Assembly: GCA_025934485.1 (NCBI GenBank)
Contig: JAICXX010000003.1
Span: 1 to 64,000, forward strand
Direction: 5' to 3'
DNA: 64,000 nucleotides
DNA from: Chitinophagaceae bacterium
Lineage (GTDB): Bacteria; Bacteroidota; Bacteroidia; Chitinophagales; Chitinophagaceae
Every line of letters begins with the position of its first letter. The first letter of the stretch is position 1. The notes under the pieces are model-generated. The model did no database searches. It was not told the DNA's origin and saw only the letters and a program-made list of their open reading frames with translations. A program made the position numbers and the translations under genes. Positions 56,460 through 64,000 of the stretch are shown in pieces.

Positions 56460-58895
56460 CTATTGCACGATCTGTTCGATATGCGTCAGTTTTCCTTCTT
56501 CATTGAAACCTTCCAGCACTACCCGGAACTTCTTGGTGATATCGTTATTGAAGAAATCGATCAATACCCGGCCGTTGTCCTTGTCGGTCAGCACATAGGG
56601 TTTCCAGTAAAGCGTCTTCCGGAGGTCCGCGGCTTCGTTAAGTGGTGAATTCTCGAGGTAGTTCGGGCTATAGAATTGCTTGGGCATCGCATAACCAATC
56701 AGCAGAGCCCTGTCGAGTCCCTTGAAACTGGGATCATTCCCACGTTTTTCGTCACCGCCCTTCTTGGTATAGACGGCGATCACTCCACCGGAACCGCCTC
56801 CAAAGCCTACGCCCGAACCGGGACGAAAGACCTTTAAATAGGCGATATCCGTTACAGGCGTACTCTGCAGTTGCTGGGCATCCGTTTGCATTTCGTTGAG
56901 ATAGAGCGATGGCTTACCGCCCCGCCAGGAGAGCGAAGGCGCCCCGCCGGGGCCGTTACCCGGAGTGATCTGCAACCCCGCAACCTTGCCCTGCAACCAG
57001 GTGAAGATATCCGGCATAGCAGACGCTAGCGGGTCGTCGGCGAGATCGTATTCGTAGGCGTCCCCTCCGGCAAACATCCCCGAAGCATAACGGTCATCCA
57101 TCTTCTCCGCATCCGTTTTTACATGGCCATGCACGGTCACCGATTCCAAAGTCTTGACCTTCGCATCTTCTATAGGCTTGGCCCGCGCCGTTTCGATCGC
57201 GATGTATTTATTACGGTGCAGATAGGCCGAATCCTCCGCCGTCCAGCCATCGAAAGGGGTGGTCAACGGCCGTGCATAACGCGGACCCTTGACCAGGCCT
57301 GTGTTGAAGGTGACCGCCGCCTCGCCCGAAAGCGCACGGTTGACATTGAATTGATAAAAAGCCTTTGCCGTGTCATAGAAAATCAGCCCTGTGACGCCGA
57401 ACTTCGTCCCCGAGATATGCGGGACCTGCAACATCTGCGTACTCGAATCACGTTTGCTCAGGATGACATTCAGCGATTCATCCTTGGCGATCTTGTAAGG
57501 ATCGACACCCAGGACTTCAACCAGAACCGATAGATAATCCGATTCCCGGTTTTTTATCTTCGGCACCTGTCCCTGCGCCAACGCTTCCCACTTGAACCGG
57601 CGCCAGCCATGCGTCATCATCACCAGATCCAGCTGGTTGGCCAGACTATCGGCCGTATGCGCAAAATAATAATAAGGATCGTGCACATACCCGCGGATAT
57701 CGCCGGTAAGCAACATATGCGAGATGATATTGTCCGCATCGGGAAACTCGCCGTCTGCGGTAGCATCCGTGATCGCAACGGAACAATTGGCTTTTAAAGT
57801 GTCCGGCACATCGATCTCCAGGGTGTTCTTACCTCTCCTCACCAGGCTCTTGGCCGGCATCGCCACCTCGGGATGGAACAGGAAATCGTGGTTGTTCACG
57901 AAGACCACCCGCTCCGCCATGGGTAGCAGATCCGCGTTGAAAACGGTGAGCTCCAATACGCCGCTGGGCAGCTGTCCCGTGGGAATAGTTCCCCCGCTCA
58001 TAAAATTATCCTCGAGGTTGATCTTGGCTTTATATACCAAATGCTGATGCATATGCGCGATAATCACCAGATGTTTGAGCTCCGGACCGCCTTCGGAGCT
58101 GCGCGCAACCGAGAACAAAACTTTCTGATTACCCGGCAATGCCCTGATCACCACCCCCGTGCTCATCACATGCGGCAACCCGGTTCGATGTTCGATGCCA
58201 TGCGCATCCAGCCACACCGCCCTGAGCGAATCGCCCGCATCAGGGGTCAGCAGGAATTTGCCCATCCCATCGTGTTCGGAGCTGAAGGTCAAAATCTCCT
58301 TTCCACTCTTGTCCTGCACCGAACCTTTGACATTTATCGGAAAGCCAAACTGGTCTTCGGCCTTAAAAGCCACCATGCTCTCGACACCGCCTACCAGGTC
58401 TCCCCCCTCGGGAAAGAACGATAATTTGGTCTGCCGCGGGATCAACGTCACCGTCCCGGAAGAATCCAGCTTGTTATCGTAGATCTTGATATCCTTTTCA
58501 AAATAAAAGGCAGTATCGAAATTCGTCATCCAGGTCGTATAGGCCCGGAAATGCAGATGCCGGGCCGTGAGCTTCGCCGGAAGATCGAAATTACCCGCGA
58601 CGCTCGACTCGCTAATGGGATATACCTTCCGCTGGATGATGGCGCCCGAAGGGTCGCTCAGCTCCGCATAGAAATTCTTGCTCAATAAAGAAGGATCGGC
58701 TCCCGTAAAAAGATACCCCTTGAACCAAATGGTCTCACCCGCACTATACAGCTGTTTATCGAACTGCACATAGATCTTTTCCTGGGGATAATTGTTGGCA
58801 TAAACATTCATCATGGAATCCAGCACCTGCGCCTTCACCAGCGCAGGAAAGAGCAGGGTGGCAAGAACGGCGAGAAAGCAACGAATCTTCTTCAT
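56460..58895 (-). CDS. MG2- and plug-domain surface protein
   Basis: 811 residues from the ATG at 58895 (MKKIRCFLAV, signal peptide to about 22); a start 12 codons further up is rejected. The N-terminal part resembles the MG2 domain of alpha-2-macroglobulins (EKIYVQFDKQLYSAGETIWFKG, given here as anchors YVQFDK and ETIWFKGYL). The C-terminal part (about 625-740) resembles the plug domain of TonB-dependent receptors (IFTWLQGKVAGLQI, then a conserved LKVFRPG, GGVIAVYTKKG). No barrel follows. Proteins of this build are widespread in Bacteroidota; role unknown, perhaps surface binding or a SusC-like partner. Confidence 0.82.
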   Translation of the reverse strand: MKKIRCFLAVLATLLFPALVKAQVLDSMMNVYANNYPQEKIYVQFDKQLYSAGETIWFKGYLFTGADPSLLSKNFYAELSDPSGAIIQRKVYPISESSVAGNFDLPAKLTARHLHFRAYTTWMTNFDTAFYFEKDIKIYDNKLDSSGTVTLIPRQTKLSFFPEGGDLVGGVESMVAFKAEDQFGFPINVKGSVQDKSGKEILTFSSEHDGMGKFLLTPDAGDSLRAVWLDAHGIEHRTGLPHVMSTGVVIRALPGNQKVLFSVARSSEGGPELKHLVIIAHMHQHLVYKAKINLEDNFMSGGTIPTGQLPSGVLELTVFNADLLPMAERVVFVNNHDFLFHPEVAMPAKSLVRRGKNTLEIDVPDTLKANCSVAITDATADGEFPDADNIISHMLLTGDIRGYVHDPYYYFAHTADSLANQLDLVMMTHGWRRFKWEALAQGQVPKIKNRESDYLSVLVEVLGVDPYKIAKDESLNVILSKRDSSTQMLQVPHISGTKFGVTGLIFYDTAKAFYQFNVNRALSGEAAVTFNTGLVKGPRYARPLTTPFDGWTAEDSAYLHRNKYIAIETARAKPIEDAKVKTLESVTVHGHVKTDAEKMDDRYASGMFAGGDAYEYDLADDPLASAMPDIFTWLQGKVAGLQITPGNGPGGAPSLSWRGGKPSLYLNEMQTDAQQLQSTPVTDIAYLKVFRPGSGVGFGGGSGGVIAVYTKKGGDEKRGNDPSFKGLDRALLIGYAMPKQFYSPNYLENSPLNEAADLRKTLYWKPYVLTDKDNGRVLIDFFNNDITKKFRVVLEGFNEEGKLTHIEQIVQ

Positions 58896-58912
58896 ACTGT
58901 AAAAAAACCACT

Positions 58913-58920
58913 TAATTTCG
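58913..58920 (+). promoter_or_regulatory. -7-like box of the M32 carboxypeptidase gene
   Basis: TAATTTCG, seven of eight in TAnnTTTG, 27 bp ahead of the ATG at 58948 in a 52-bp divergent gap. Confidence 0.35.
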
Positions 58921-58947
58921 AATTCCCGCAAAGAAAAAAATGTTAAA

Positions 58948-60459
58948 ATGATATTAACAAAGTCTTCAAAAGAGCTCTACACCGAATACACCCACCGCAT
59001 GCAAAAAATTGCCGATATCAAATACTCGGCCGCCGTTTTGCAGTGGGACCAGGAAACCTATCTACCCGCCAAAGGCGCGGATTTCCGTGGCCGGCAGCTC
59101 GCCACGCTTTCCGAGATCGGCCACGAATGGTTCGTCGACCCCACCCTGGGCCTGCTTTTGCAGACACTCGACGAACGCGCCGACCTGCAGGAAGACGAGA
59201 AACGCAATATCACCCTCAGCCTCGAAGACTACGAAAAACAAAAGAAATTCAGCCCGGCCTTCGTCCGCCTCCTTAGCGAAGCCAGCTCCCGCTGTTTCCA
59301 TGCATGGCTCCAGGCCCGCGCCGCCAATTCCTTTGCGCTTTATAAAGACGAGCTGCAAAAGCTGGTAGATTTAAAAAAACAAGAAGCAGAGCTCGCCGGC
59401 TACGAAAAACATCCCTACAACGCCCTGCTGGACCAATACGAAAAGGGCGCTACGGTGGGCCTGCTTGACCAGGTATTCAACGAGGTCCGCGTCCCGCTCA
59501 AAGAGATCCTCGATCGCATTGCCGGCCGCCCGCAGGTAGACGACGCCTTCCTGCGGGGCGATTATCCCAAACAAACACAATGGGATTTCGGTATGGACCT
59601 GATCCGCCGGATGGGCTTCGACTTCGAGGCCGGGCGCCAGGACCTCTCCGAACACCCTTTTACCACCAGCTTCAACCCCCACGACGTCCGCATCACTACC
59701 CGGATCGACGCACATGATTTCAGCCATATGACCTGGAGCTGTATCCATGAAACCGGCCATGCCCTCTATGAACAAGGCCTGCCACCGCATTACTACGGCC
59801 TCCCCCTCGGTGAGTTCGCATCCCTTAGCATCCATGAGTCGCAATCCCGCCTCTGGGAAAACAATATCGGCAGAAGCGAGCGTTGGTGGAAAACGATCTA
59901 TCCCCGCCTCCAGACCCTATTCCCCGGGCAACTCGGCTCCGCCTCCCTGGAGCAGTTCTACAAGGGTATCAACAAGGTCCACCCATCCCTTATTCGCACT
60001 GAAGCCGATGAGGTCTCATACCATTTTCACGTAATGATTCGTTATGAGCTGGAAAAACAGTTGATCCAGGGTACCCTTTCCGTTGACAGCATCCCCGCGT
60101 GGTGGAATGAGAACTATAAGACCTGGCTGGGAGTCACTGTACCGGACGATAAACGGGGGTGTCTTCAGGACGTTCACTGGAGCCACGGCAGCTTTGGCTA
60201 CTTCCCGACCTATAGTCTGGGTAGTTTTTATGCCGCGCAGTTCTTTGCCACCGCCGAAAAACAGGTGCCTGGCCTGGATGAAGCCATCGGTCAGGGACAA
60301 ACGGCACCGCTTTTGCACTGGCTAAGGGAAAGCATCCACCGCCATGGCCGCCGGTATACCAGCGAGGAATTGTGTCAGCAAGCGACCGGAAAACCATTGG
60401 ATATCAACTATTTTCTCGACTATTTGCTTGATAAATACGGAAATATTTACAATTTTTGA
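58948..60459 (+). CDS. M32-family metallocarboxypeptidase
   Basis: 503 residues, Taq carboxypeptidase family, cytoplasmic; releases C-terminal residues broadly. The zinc site is HETGH (267-271) with the third ligand Glu297 in SIHESQSRLWEN. Other family anchors are the DPHDVRIT-like NPHDVRITTR near 249 and the C-terminal GSFGYFPTYSLGSF. All-helical, no signal peptide, length typical. Divergent from the MG2/plug gene. A short lipoprotein gene follows 18 bp after the stop. Confidence 0.94.
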   Translation: MILTKSSKELYTEYTHRMQKIADIKYSAAVLQWDQETYLPAKGADFRGRQLATLSEIGHEWFVDPTLGLLLQTLDERADLQEDEKRNITLSLEDYEKQKKFSPAFVRLLSEASSRCFHAWLQARAANSFALYKDELQKLVDLKKQEAELAGYEKHPYNALLDQYEKGATVGLLDQVFNEVRVPLKEILDRIAGRPQVDDAFLRGDYPKQTQWDFGMDLIRRMGFDFEAGRQDLSEHPFTTSFNPHDVRITTRIDAHDFSHMTWSCIHETGHALYEQGLPPHYYGLPLGEFASLSIHESQSRLWENNIGRSERWWKTIYPRLQTLFPGQLGSASLEQFYKGINKVHPSLIRTEADEVSYHFHVMIRYELEKQLIQGTLSVDSIPAWWNENYKTWLGVTVPDDKRGCLQDVHWSHGSFGYFPTYSLGSFYAAQFFATAEKQVPGLDEAIGQGQTAPLLHWLRESIHRHGRRYTSEELCQQATGKPLDINYFLDYLLDKYGNIYNF

Positions 60460-60477
60460 ATATAAAATCGTTGACCT

Positions 60478-60888
60478 ATGAACCGCTTGTTGATCGCCGG
60501 CCTGATACTTCTCTTGTGCTCGTGCAAAAAATACATCCAGAAACAGGAACAGAACGCCCTCGAAGCAGTGGTGACAAATGGATTATGGTATGTCGCTGGT
60601 TATGAACAAAATGATAGTGATATTACTTCATCTTTTTCAGGTTATCTGTTTAAATTTGACGCGAATAACACCGTGACGGCTACAGGTGGCAACACGACGG
60701 TTACAGGGCAGTGGTCGGACAATATCAATGCCCGCACCGTTACCGCGGATTTTGCCGGCGCCGCCGCGCCGCTCGTTTATTTGAACGAGACCTGGACCAT
60801 CACGGACAGTTATACGGATAGCGTATCCGCCAAATGTGTAGATACCGTCAACCATACAACCAATTTCCTGCAACTGAAAAAACATTAA
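60478..60888 (+). CDS. Small lipoprotein of unknown function
   Basis: 136 residues. The N-terminus MNRLLIAGLILLLCSCKK is a lipoprotein signal with the modified Cys probably at position 16. The rest (about 40-130) reads as beta strands: GLWYVAGYEQ, YLFKFDANNTVTATG, then TWTITD, the pattern of lipocalin-like or DUF5004-type lipoproteins of this phylum (tentative). A small gene with no clear partner; starts 18 bp after the carboxypeptidase. Confidence 0.75.
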   Translation: MNRLLIAGLILLLCSCKKYIQKQEQNALEAVVTNGLWYVAGYEQNDSDITSSFSGYLFKFDANNTVTATGGNTTVTGQWSDNINARTVTADFAGAAAPLVYLNETWTITDSYTDSVSAKCVDTVNHTTNFLQLKKH

Positions 60889-60950
60889 CCCTTCCGTACC
60901 CCGCGAAAACAAGCTCTGTGCTATTTCCATCTACCTAAACGATCCTTTGG

Positions 60951-63900
60951 TTGATACGAAGACTATTTATGATCTCCGGCCTCGTGTTTGGGCTCCTTTA
61001 CGCCAAGGCCCAGGCCCCGGTCGCCAACTTTTCCGCTACCCCGACCACAGGTTGTAGCCCCCTGGCCGTCCATTTCACCGACCAATCGACCAACAAACCC
61101 CTTTTCTGGACCTGGGACTTCGGCAACGGCCTGACCTCCACCTCTCAAAATCCTACCGTGGTCTACCGTACGCCTGGAACCTATACGGTAAAGCTCATTG
61201 TTCGTAATACCACCGGGACCGATGTAGCAGAAAAAAACGGCTACATTACTGTCTATGCGGGCCCGACTCCCCAATTTACCTCCAACCTCACGCTAGCCTG
61301 CGCACCGGCACAAGTGCAGTTACTCGACCAGTCAAATCCTGGCCAGGGTTCCATCACTTCGTGGGCCTGGAACCTAGGTGATGGCTCCGCCTCGAATCAG
61401 GAAAACCCTTTACATTCCTATACGCAACCGGGATACTATAATGTATCGCTCACCGTCACCAATTCCGGCGGATGTTCCAACTCGATAACCCAAAATCGTT
61501 ATATCCGGGTAGTGAACGGCATCCAGCCGAATTTTACCTTCAATCAGCAATCGACCTCGTGTAGCGCTCCTTTTACAGGCCAATTGCTGAACCAAAGCGC
61601 AGGTCCAGGCAACCTCACTTTCAACTGGGCGGTAAGTAACGGCGCGACACCCGCCAACTCCACAGATACCAGCCCCATAGTAACTTTCCCCACCAGCGGA
61701 CAATACAATGTAAACCTCCAGGTCACCAGTAGCCTTGGCTGCGTAGCTTCGCTTCAACAGACATTGCCCTTCACCAATAATTCGGTCGTATTAAACGGTC
61801 CTACATCCGTTTGCGTGAATACACCCGTGATCTATTCCGAAGGTTCCAGCCCCATACCGCCTTCGATCAGCTGGGTGTTCAGCGACGGATCTTCCTTCAA
61901 TACACCCAGCGTATCAAAAACTTTTCCTGCTTCCGGTCCTATTACGGTAAAACTCATAAACAAGTACGCCAAGTGCGTCGATTCCATCAGTGAAAATATC
62001 AATGTGGTGGACGTGCTCGCGGCCAAATTTACTACCGGGCAAGGTGCAGCTTGTAAACCGCCGCTAACCGTACAGTTCACTGATCAAACTACACCCGCCG
62101 CCACGTCCTGGTTATGGGATTTTGGCGATGGTTACACCTCTTCCCAGCAAAATCCCTCCCACACCTACAACAGCTACGGGCAGTTTAACGTAACACTCAC
62201 TGCCACCGGCCCGGGCAATTGTCCGAGCACGCTCACCAAGAAAGGAGCCGTGTTCATCAAAACGCCCACCGCCAGCATTGGCGGAATCCTCACCGCATGC
62301 GTGGCCTCCACAGCGTCCTTCAATACGATAAGACCTGTCCCACATAACGGCTCGGTGGATGGTATCGCCTCCTACAGCTGGAACGCGCCAGGCTCTAACG
62401 AAGGGAGCTCCACAGCCGCCCTCCCTACATTCACTTATCCTAATGCGGGCAACTATACCCTGTCCGTCATCCTGACCACCAATGGCGGCTGTACAGCATC
62501 GGCGAGCGCCGGCGTCCAGATCGGCACCCCGCTGCTTCCCACCTTTACGATAAGCCCGGGCGCCACCGTCTGCAACGCTACACCGCTTACCTTTACCTCG
62601 ACCACGACGCCTACCCCCCAAAACTGGATCTGGACCTTCGGCGACCACACCGGCAACCAGGTAACCGGAAGTCCCACAGCCACCTATTCCTATGCCTTTT
62701 TCGGCCCCCATGAGGTTACCCTTACGGTATCCAACAACGGCTGCCCGCAGGCGGATTCCCAATTGGTCAACATCAATCCCCCTTTCGCCCATTTCAAAGA
62801 TACGCTCGCGGCCGCCGGCTGCGCTAACCGGTCGCTTATCCAATTCAACGACTCCTCCTATGAGGGTGATATTGCGATTTACGGCCCTATCAGTTGGACC
62901 TGGGATTTCGGTGACGGTTCACCGCTTACGGCAGCAAATTCCCAGAAAAACCCGCAGCATCAATATCCTGCTCCTACTGCCACACCGGCAACTTATTCCG
63001 TGACGCTCACGGTAACCCAGGGCACCGGCGCAAATGCCTGCACGAGCACGATCAAGCAGCAGGTCACCATCGGAGCCATCACTGCCTCCTTCACCCCCCC
63101 TCCGCCTGCCTCCGCCTGCCGCAATCAACAGGTGACCTTTACCTCGACCAGCACCCCCTTATCGCTGATCGGCACCTATGTCTGGCAGGTAGACGCTCTC
63201 CCGACAGACCCCCCAACCACCAGTTCCACCTTCGACACGAGCTTCGCGACGAACGGCGTTCATTCGGTCACCCTCACTGTCTATGATCTGAACAAGTGCC
63301 CATCTGTCCCGGTGACCAATTACATCACTATCGACGGTCCTACCGCGAAATTCACCGTCCCTGCTACCGGCGGCGGTTGCGAAAAACTGCCAGCTGCGTT
63401 TACCGACCAATCCACCACCGATCCCACTACCGCGACAATTCTCAGCTGGTCCTGGAACTTCGGCGACGGCGGGGTAGCCAGCGGCGCCCAAAACCCGACC
63501 CATGCCTACGCCGACACCGGCTATTATCAGCCGCTTCTTACCGTCACCGACAATGCCGGCTGCATCGATACTGCTTCGCGCCCCATACAGATCACCAACC
63601 CCATCGCCAACTTCGGCGGTATAGATAGCTTTTACTGCCCTGGCGTGCCCCTGAACTTTACCGACTCGTCACAAGGATATAACCTAAGCTATCTCTGGAC
63701 ATTCGGTGACCCTGCCAGCGGCGCCAGCAACAGTTCGACGCTGCCTGCACCTGCCCACACCTTCGGTAGCAGCGGCCAAACCTATACCGTGGCCGAGCAG
63801 GTCACCGACAAGAACAATTGTTTCAATACAAAGACCAGGACCATATTCATCCAGTCCCCGACCGCTGCTTTCAATATCTACGATACCACAGGCATCTGTA

Positions 63901-64000
63901 CCCCGCTCCAAACCATTTTCGCCGCCCATGGCCAATACTATGACTCCCTTTACTGGGATTTCGGCGACACCACCAGCTCCACGCTGGACAGCACGTCCCA
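60951..64000 (+). CDS. Large secreted PKD-repeat protein, truncated by the window edge
   Basis: The frame stays open from 60951 to the end of the window, over 1,000 residues. The TTG at 60951 gives a good signal peptide (M-I-R-R-L-F then a hydrophobic run to YAKAQA); the ATG at 60969 is the alternative but lacks the basic residues. About twelve tandem PKD-like Ig domains of roughly 80-95 residues follow. Their central strand motif is seen as FWTWDFGNG (61104), SWAWNLGDG (61359), SWLWDFGDG (62106), NWIWTFGDH (62622), SWTWDFGDG (62892), SWSWNFGDG (63444), SYLWTFGDP (63693) and LYWDFGDTT (63951), with degenerate copies between. Such proteins usually end in a type IX secretion signal; that end is outside. 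Confidence 0.9.
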   Translation, partial: MIRRLFMISGLVFGLLYAKAQAPVANFSATPTTGCSPLAVHFTDQSTNKPLFWTWDFGNGLTSTSQNPTVVYRTPGTYTVKLIVRNTTGTDVAEKNGYITVYAGPTPQFTSNLTLACAPAQVQLLDQSNPGQGSITSWAWNLGDGSASNQENPLHSYTQPGYYNVSLTVTNSGGCSNSITQNRYIRVVNGIQPNFTFNQQSTSCSAPFTGQLLNQSAGPGNLTFNWAVSNGATPANSTDTSPIVTFPTSGQYNVNLQVTSSLGCVASLQQTLPFTNNSVVLNGPTSVCVNTPVIYSEGSSPIPPSISWVFSDGSSFNTPSVSKTFPASGPITVKLINKYAKCVDSISENINVVDVLAAKFTTGQGAACKPPLTVQFTDQTTPAATSWLWDFGDGYTSSQQNPSHTYNSYGQFNVTLTATGPGNCPSTLTKKGAVFIKTPTASIGGILTACVASTASFNTIRPVPHNGSVDGIASYSWNAPGSNEGSSTAALPTFTYPNAGNYTLSVILTTNGGCTASASAGVQIGTPLLPTFTISPGATVCNATPLTFTSTTTPTPQNWIWTFGDHTGNQVTGSPTATYSYAFFGPHEVTLTVSNNGCPQADSQLVNINPPFAHFKDTLAAAGCANRSLIQFNDSSYEGDIAIYGPISWTWDFGDGSPLTAANSQKNPQHQYPAPTATPATYSVTLTVTQGTGANACTSTIKQQVTIGAITASFTPPPPASACRNQQVTFTSTSTPLSLIGTYVWQVDALPTDPPTTSSTFDTSFATNGVHSVTLTVYDLNKCPSVPVTNYITIDGPTAKFTVPATGGGCEKLPAAFTDQSTTDPTTATILSWSWNFGDGGVASGAQNPTHAYADTGYYQPLLTVTDNAGCIDTASRPIQITNPIANFGGIDSFYCPGVPLNFTDSSQGYNLSYLWTFGDPASGASNSSTLPAPAHTFGSSGQTYTVAEQVTDKNNCFNTKTRTIFIQSPTAAFNIYDTTGICTPLQTIFAAHGQYYDSLYWDFGDTTSSTLDSTS

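Overview
The window looks like a chromosomal stretch of a GC-rich member of the Bacteroidota, most likely a Chitinophagaceae relative (inference). The signs are: promoters of the TTTG / TAnnTTTG type in front of several genes, a mitochondrial-type citrate synthase, PKD-repeat secreted proteins, a plug-domain surface protein, and large duplicated FtsX-type permeases. No rRNA, tRNA, CRISPR array, transposase or phage gene was seen. Names of the lineage rest on memory of the families, not on a search.

Layout. 1-744: start of a leftward secreted-protein gene at the edge, then gene-free DNA with a leftward terminator. 745-5444: two two-component systems that converge, a LytS/LytT pair on the plus strand and an NtrC-type sigma-54 activator with its kinase on the minus strand. 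5866-27666: one export locus on the plus strand, consisting of a HlyD/MacA-type adaptor, a 63-residue secreted protein, an ABC ATPase, SEVEN consecutive paralogous MacB/FtsX-type permeases (791-814 residues each), a second ABC ATPase and a TolC-type outer membrane protein. 27691-30545: methionine biosynthesis (metX leftward, osmC-like and metZ rightward). 30578-35821: citrate synthase, an LptF/LptG permease, tgt and a glycosyltransferase. 35791-37473: rsmG, a NarL-type regulator and a candidate small RNA. 37474-46931: M1 peptidase, PepSY-like protein, rsmI, purS, pssA, pepP, pckA, deoxynucleoside kinase, trpS. 47014-52963: gatC, ABC ATPases, cobalamin adenosyltransferase, fabI, recN. 53021-64000: TPR protein, coiled-coil zinc-ribbon protein, NIF3-like protein, MG2/plug protein, M32 carboxypeptidase, a lipoprotein and a large PKD-repeat protein that runs off the right edge.

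The most interesting unit is the export locus. Its adaptor and its second ATPase are each preceded by the same regulatory module: two tandem TGTATC sites 22 bp apart, 32 of 38 bases identical between the loci, then a -24/-12-like element 90-91 bp from the first site. The locus therefore looks like two co-regulated transcription units (adaptor, ATPase and permeases; second ATPase and TolC), plausibly driven by the divergent NtrC-type regulator. Two of the permeases (fourth and fifth) also have an ECF-like promoter motif in front of them, shared with the lytT-like gene. The second ATPase has lost the Arg of the signature motif and the Asp of the D-loop, so the two ATPases may not be equivalent.

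A second item is a palindrome, TACCACnnnGTGGTA, found at the same distance from a -7 box both in front of the NarL-type regulator and in front of a short transcript-like unit that ends in a strong terminator, a candidate small RNA.
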